7,814 nt of DNA from NCBI GenBank assembly GCA_025354065.1, contig JANXNM010000421.1, forward strand, positions 1 to 7,814, in the 5' to 3' direction. The translations under genes and the position numbers were made by a program. Positions within the stretch are counted from its first letter, which is position 1. Each line of letters begins with the position of its first letter. A model generated the notes under the pieces. The model was not told where the DNA came from and made no database searches. It saw only the letters and a program-made list of their open reading frames with translations. Source of the DNA: Synechococcales cyanobacterium 340R_concoct_173_sub (lineage in GTDB: Bacteria; Cyanobacteriota; Cyanobacteriia; Leptolyngbyales; Leptolyngbyaceae). Shown in pieces: positions 6,081 through 7,814 of the stretch.

Positions 6081-6208
6081 GGTAGGAGTAACAATTCAAA
6101 ACGTATTAGCTGGTGCGATCGTAAAACCTAAATTTCATGCTTATTCACATTTATCCAAGCGTAATTAATTATTGTGCAAAAGTGAAGTTTTTTATTTCAA
6201 ATAGGTCA

Positions 6209-6262
6209 TGAAAATAATGCTTTACCGTCATAACTTAATCATGAAGCAAAGCATTATCTTCA
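6209..6262 (-). terminator. Long inverted repeat, likely terminator of the 48-residue gene
   Basis: ATAATGCTTT (6214-6223) and AAAGCATTAT (6248-6257) pair perfectly over 10 bp. Beyond one mismatch, four more outer pairs extend the arms to 6209 and 6262. TCAT (6228-6231) and ATGA (6241-6244) can also pair inside the loop. On the minus strand it begins 17 nt after the stop codon at 6279, and the 3' arm ends in ATTATTTT, a short U-rich run. Position and shape fit an intrinsic terminator. Confidence 0.55.
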
Positions 6263-6278
6263 AGCAACTGGCAACCGC

Positions 6279-6425
6279 TTAAAGTCGGATTACACCACTA
6301 TAAAGCCCTACTAGCAGCAAAGATAGCGGCAGCAAGATTAGCACTCCACTGATGGTTGTGCCTGTAGAAGGCGTGATATTTTCAGGCGGATTTAATTCGG
6401 ATGTCTGAACTGATTTTGGTTTCAT
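6279..6425 (-). CDS. 48-residue single-span membrane protein, unrecognised
   Basis: ATG at 6425 to TAA at 6279 encodes 48 residues. A polar N-terminus of about 24 residues with three glutamate/lysine charge groups and several prolines (MKPKSVQTSELNPPENITPS) precedes one hydrophobic segment (ISGVLILLPLSLLLVGLY, about 25-42) and a short basic tail (SGVIRL). Three things favour a real gene: a GGTGAAG ribosome-binding-like sequence about 5 nt before the ATG, a terminator-like stem 17 nt after the stop, and an otherwise long gap here. The size and layout resemble small accessory subunits of cyanobacterial photosynthetic or NDH complexes, but I do not recognise it as any of them, and no function is claimed. 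A tandem 8-bp repeat lies about 32-52 nt upstream of the start codon, in the likely promoter or leader. Confidence 0.55.
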   Translation of the reverse strand: MKPKSVQTSELNPPENITPSTGTTISGVLILLPLSLLLVGLYSGVIRL

Positions 6426-6456
6426 TTTCTTCACCGTATAATGATAGATAGTAAAA

Positions 6457-6476
6457 ATTGAACTATTGAACTATTG
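6457..6476. repeat. 8-bp tandem repeat (ATTGAACT x2.5)
   Basis: The unit ATTGAACT occurs twice in succession and then four bases of a third copy follow. It lies 32-52 nt upstream of the 48-residue gene, close to where a promoter would be. It could be a slippage product or a pair of direct protein-binding sites. Confidence 0.6.
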
Positions 6477-6650
6477 GGTCTTTTCTAGTACTGGCTATAA
6501 CTTTGCCTGATCATCTGGCTTAAGTATTGTATTGAAAGGAATAATATTTAGATGTTTGGAGTTCACCTAAAGTATCATTAATCAACGCATATGCCAGGCA
6601 TTTTTGAGTAGATCTTGGGTATCTTTGGATATTTAATGGGTGGCGATCGC

Positions 6651-7325
6651 TCAAATTAATCCAGCAATGATATTAATGGTCATTGCGACAATACTGGTGT
6701 TGAAGAAGAACGATAAAATGCCATGGAGCAGACTTAACCGTCGCATGGTGCGAGACGTAACAGCTACATCAGATACCTGGCTGGTCATGCCAATGACAAA
6801 CGAGAAATAAAGGAAATCCCAGTAGTCTGGCTCAATATCTTCGGGAAAATCTAATCCTTCTGCTGGACATTCAGATTTCGTCTGATGATTTCCATAATAG
6901 AGGTGCGCATAATGTAACGCAAAAATGGTGTGGACAAGCAGCCATGATCCCACGATCGTTACGACAGAAAGGATTACATGCAAAACAATGAAATTAGTTG
7001 CTGCTGCTTTATCGTGCAGAAGGAAGGCGATGGAGAATAAACTTATACAAGCTGCCGCCGTAATGACACTTAAAATGACTAACCTTCCGGCATCTTCCTG
7101 TTGTGCGTAACGCCGCATTTTCTCCGGTGTCGCCTGCTGCATTAATATCCAAGTCCAACTCAGGAAGCAAATCATTCCGGTATCCCACAGGCAAAGGAAT
7201 CGCGTGGCTAAGTGAAACCAACTGGGCAAAATCGCACCTATCAATCCGGCGACCACCAGCGATCCAAACAAGCGAGGGTGAACACTCAACTTTCTGGAGA
7301 CGCTGGATTTTAGGGGCAAATTCAT
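6651..7325 (-). CDS. DUF1345 family integral membrane protein
   Basis: The 224-residue protein has about six hydrophobic segments (near 19-36, 43-63, 81-103, 112-136, 168-187 and 199-222). The C-terminal half carries the family signature: GLDFPEDIEPDYWDFLYFSF (157-176), VIGMTSQVSDV (177-187) and MRRLSLLHGILSFFFNT (194-210). DUF1345 proteins are widespread bacterial inner-membrane proteins of unknown function. The length is normal and no break is seen. The start ATG at 7325 is preferred because it gives the usual N-terminal length. There is no Shine-Dalgarno sequence; instead CACCCCA precedes it, and the same 15 bases including an ATG are repeated 19 nt upstream. A TATGAT box on the minus strand (7364-7359) lies about 35 nt before the start. 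A HIP1 palindrome sits directly after the stop codon. Confidence 0.85.
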   Translation of the reverse strand: MNLPLKSSVSRKLSVHPRLFGSLVVAGLIGAILPSWFHLATRFLCLWDTGMICFLSWTWILMQQATPEKMRRYAQQEDAGRLVILSVITAAACISLFSIAFLLHDKAAATNFIVLHVILSVVTIVGSWLLVHTIFALHYAHLYYGNHQTKSECPAEGLDFPEDIEPDYWDFLYFSFVIGMTSQVSDVAVTSRTMRRLSLLHGILSFFFNTSIVAMTINIIAGLI

Positions 7326-7356
7326 TGGGGTGTCTATATAGCATTGGGGTGTCTAT
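7323..7356. repeat. 19-bp-period duplication across the DUF1345 start codon
   Basis: CATTGGGGTGTCTAT occurs at 7323-7337 and again at 7342-7356, a 15-base identity with a 19-base period. On the minus strand each copy ends in ATG. The gene-proximal copy supplies the start codon; the other gives an out-of-frame ATG 19 nt upstream. Confidence 0.85.
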
Positions 7357-7358
7357 GT

Positions 7359-7364
7359 ATCATA
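7359..7364 (-). promoter_or_regulatory. Candidate -10 box of the DUF1345 gene
   Basis: TATGAT on the minus strand (5 of 6 consensus bases) lies about 35 nt before the start codon. The expected -35 position falls inside the gene-proximal copy of the 19-bp tandem repeat (7375-7393) and is a poor match. A TTGACT sits in the far copy but is too distant for this box. Confidence 0.3.
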
Positions 7365-7374
7365 TATCAACAGA

Positions 7375-7412
7375 TATTGATTGAAGCTAAAGTTATTGAT
7401 TGAAGCTAAAGT
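7375..7412. repeat. Perfect 19-bp tandem duplication
   Basis: TATTGATTGAAGCTAAAGT at 7375-7393 is repeated exactly at 7394-7412. It lies directly upstream of the candidate -10 box of the DUF1345 gene. The two 19-bp units would be repeated on almost the same face of the helix (about two turns), as direct operator copies often are, but replication slippage alone could also produce them. Confidence 0.9.
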
Positions 7413-7435
7413 CAATGCCCTTACTCCGGATTCGC

Positions 7436-7460
7436 ACTTCTAATTACTTCTAATGAGAAG
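7436..7460. repeat. 10-bp tandem repeat with a small hairpin after the EAL gene
   Basis: ACTTCTAATT (7436-7445) is followed by ACTTCTAAT (7446-7454). The second copy also forms a small stem, CTTCT (7447-7451) with AGAAG (7456-7460), around a 4-nt loop. That stem starts 8 nt after the EAL gene stop on the minus strand. It is too weak to call a terminator. Confidence 0.6.
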
Positions 7461-7468
7461 ACTGGCCA

Positions 7469-7814
7469 TTAAAATTCAAGAGGGACGGGATGAGCGATCG
7501 CATAGCCCTGAGCATAATCAACGCCAATTGTCCGCAGTTTTTCTAGGATAATCTCATCTTCAACAAACTCAGCGATCGTTTTAAGATTCATCGCATGGGC
7601 AATATCATTAAAGCCTTTAACGATCGCTTGAGAAATCGGATCATTACTAATATTTTTTACAAAGCAACCATCGATTTTTAGATAGTCAACGTTCAAATTC
7701 ATTAAATAAGCAAAAGAACTTAAACCACTGCCAAAATCATCTAAAGCAAATCGACAGCCGATCTGTTTGAGAGTACTTATGAAATATTGAGCATCGTCAA
7801 AGTTTACGATCGCA
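7469..7814 (-). CDS. EAL-domain (c-di-GMP phosphodiesterase-type) protein, C-terminal fragment
   Basis: These are the last 114 residues of an EAL domain; the gene enters from the right edge, with one base of a split codon at 7814. Residues 21-33 read RFALDDFGSGLSS, the metal-binding DD and loop 6. VDYLKIDG (42-49) carries the catalytic lysine and aspartate. TIAEFVED (79-86) and GVDYAQGY (97-104) complete the usual motifs, and the protein ends just after the domain (HPVPLEF). All motifs visible in this part are intact, so active c-di-GMP hydrolysis is plausible. The EAL signature itself and any sensor, PAS or GGDEF domains lie outside the window. The ATG at 7702 is internal to the domain and is not the start. 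Confidence 0.9.
   Translation of the reverse strand, partial: AIVNFDDAQYFISTLKQIGCRFALDDFGSGLSSFAYLMNLNVDYLKIDGCFVKNISNDPISQAIVKGFNDIAHAMNLKTIAEFVEDEIILEKLRTIGVDYAQGYAIAHPVPLEF

Noticed and set aside
6241..6282. Plus-strand 13-codon frame beginning MKQSIIF
   Set aside because: It is too short, overlaps the end of the 48-residue gene and its terminator stem on the other strand, and has no ribosome site.
6587..6605. GCATATGCCAGGCATTTTT, which looks like a plus-strand terminator
   Set aside because: The palindrome leaves almost no loop, so no stable hairpin forms, and no plus-strand gene lies upstream of it.
6925..7384. Plus-strand frames of 61 and 93 codons and an alternative minus-strand 111-codon frame over the DUF1345 gene
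   Set aside because: DUF1345 motifs are unambiguous in the chosen frame. The 111-codon frame starts at the duplicated ATG and is an overlap artefact, noted only as a decoy start.
1..7814. Mobile element, prophage, CRISPR array or toxin-antitoxin pair
   Set aside because: No transposase, integrase, terminal inverted repeats, regular spaced repeats or recognisable toxin or antitoxin pair were seen.

Overview
The window looks like a cyanobacterial chromosome segment. The palindrome GCGATCGC (HIP1, typical of many cyanobacteria) occurs at least five times (2438, 3212, 4403, 6643, 7494), with many partial copies. The base composition is moderate and the intergenic gaps are long. Every gene I can support lies on the minus strand, so transcription runs from high to low coordinates. 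No rRNA, tRNA, CRISPR array or transposase is visible.

Read in the direction of transcription, the right edge (7814-7469) is the C-terminal end of an EAL-domain (cyclic-di-GMP phosphodiesterase-type) protein. Next comes a spacer carrying three short tandem duplications, then a DUF1345 integral membrane protein (7325-6651). A 48-residue single-span membrane protein at 6425-6279 follows, with a strong inverted repeat just behind its stop. After it come a DoxX-family membrane protein (6015-5536) and a small exported protein with LEA-like 11-residue repeats (5309-4929). These look like separately transcribed genes, because each has its own leader.

The core of the window is a tight four-gene operon at 4743-758: a family 2 glycosyltransferase, an acyl-CoA-dehydrogenase-fold flavoprotein, a PIG-L (LmbE-like) de-N-acetylase and a NodS-like SAM-dependent methyltransferase. 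Gaps are 6 nt, an 8-11 nt overlap, and 4 nt. Together these give the logic of glycosyl transfer, removal of an N-acyl group, N-methylation and a flavin-dependent oxidation step. This resembles the NodC/NodB/NodS order of rhizobial Nod-factor synthesis but is built from different protein families. The flavoprotein appears to lack the usual acyl-CoA dehydrogenase catalytic glutamate region, so it may oxidise something other than an acyl-CoA, possibly an amino sugar. The product is unknown to me, and this operon is the best candidate for an undescribed pathway here.

The operon is followed by a 620-base gene-free stretch (138-757) with GC-rich hairpins. The left edge (137-1) is the N-terminus of a GAF-type sensor protein. 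The window therefore begins and ends in signalling genes.
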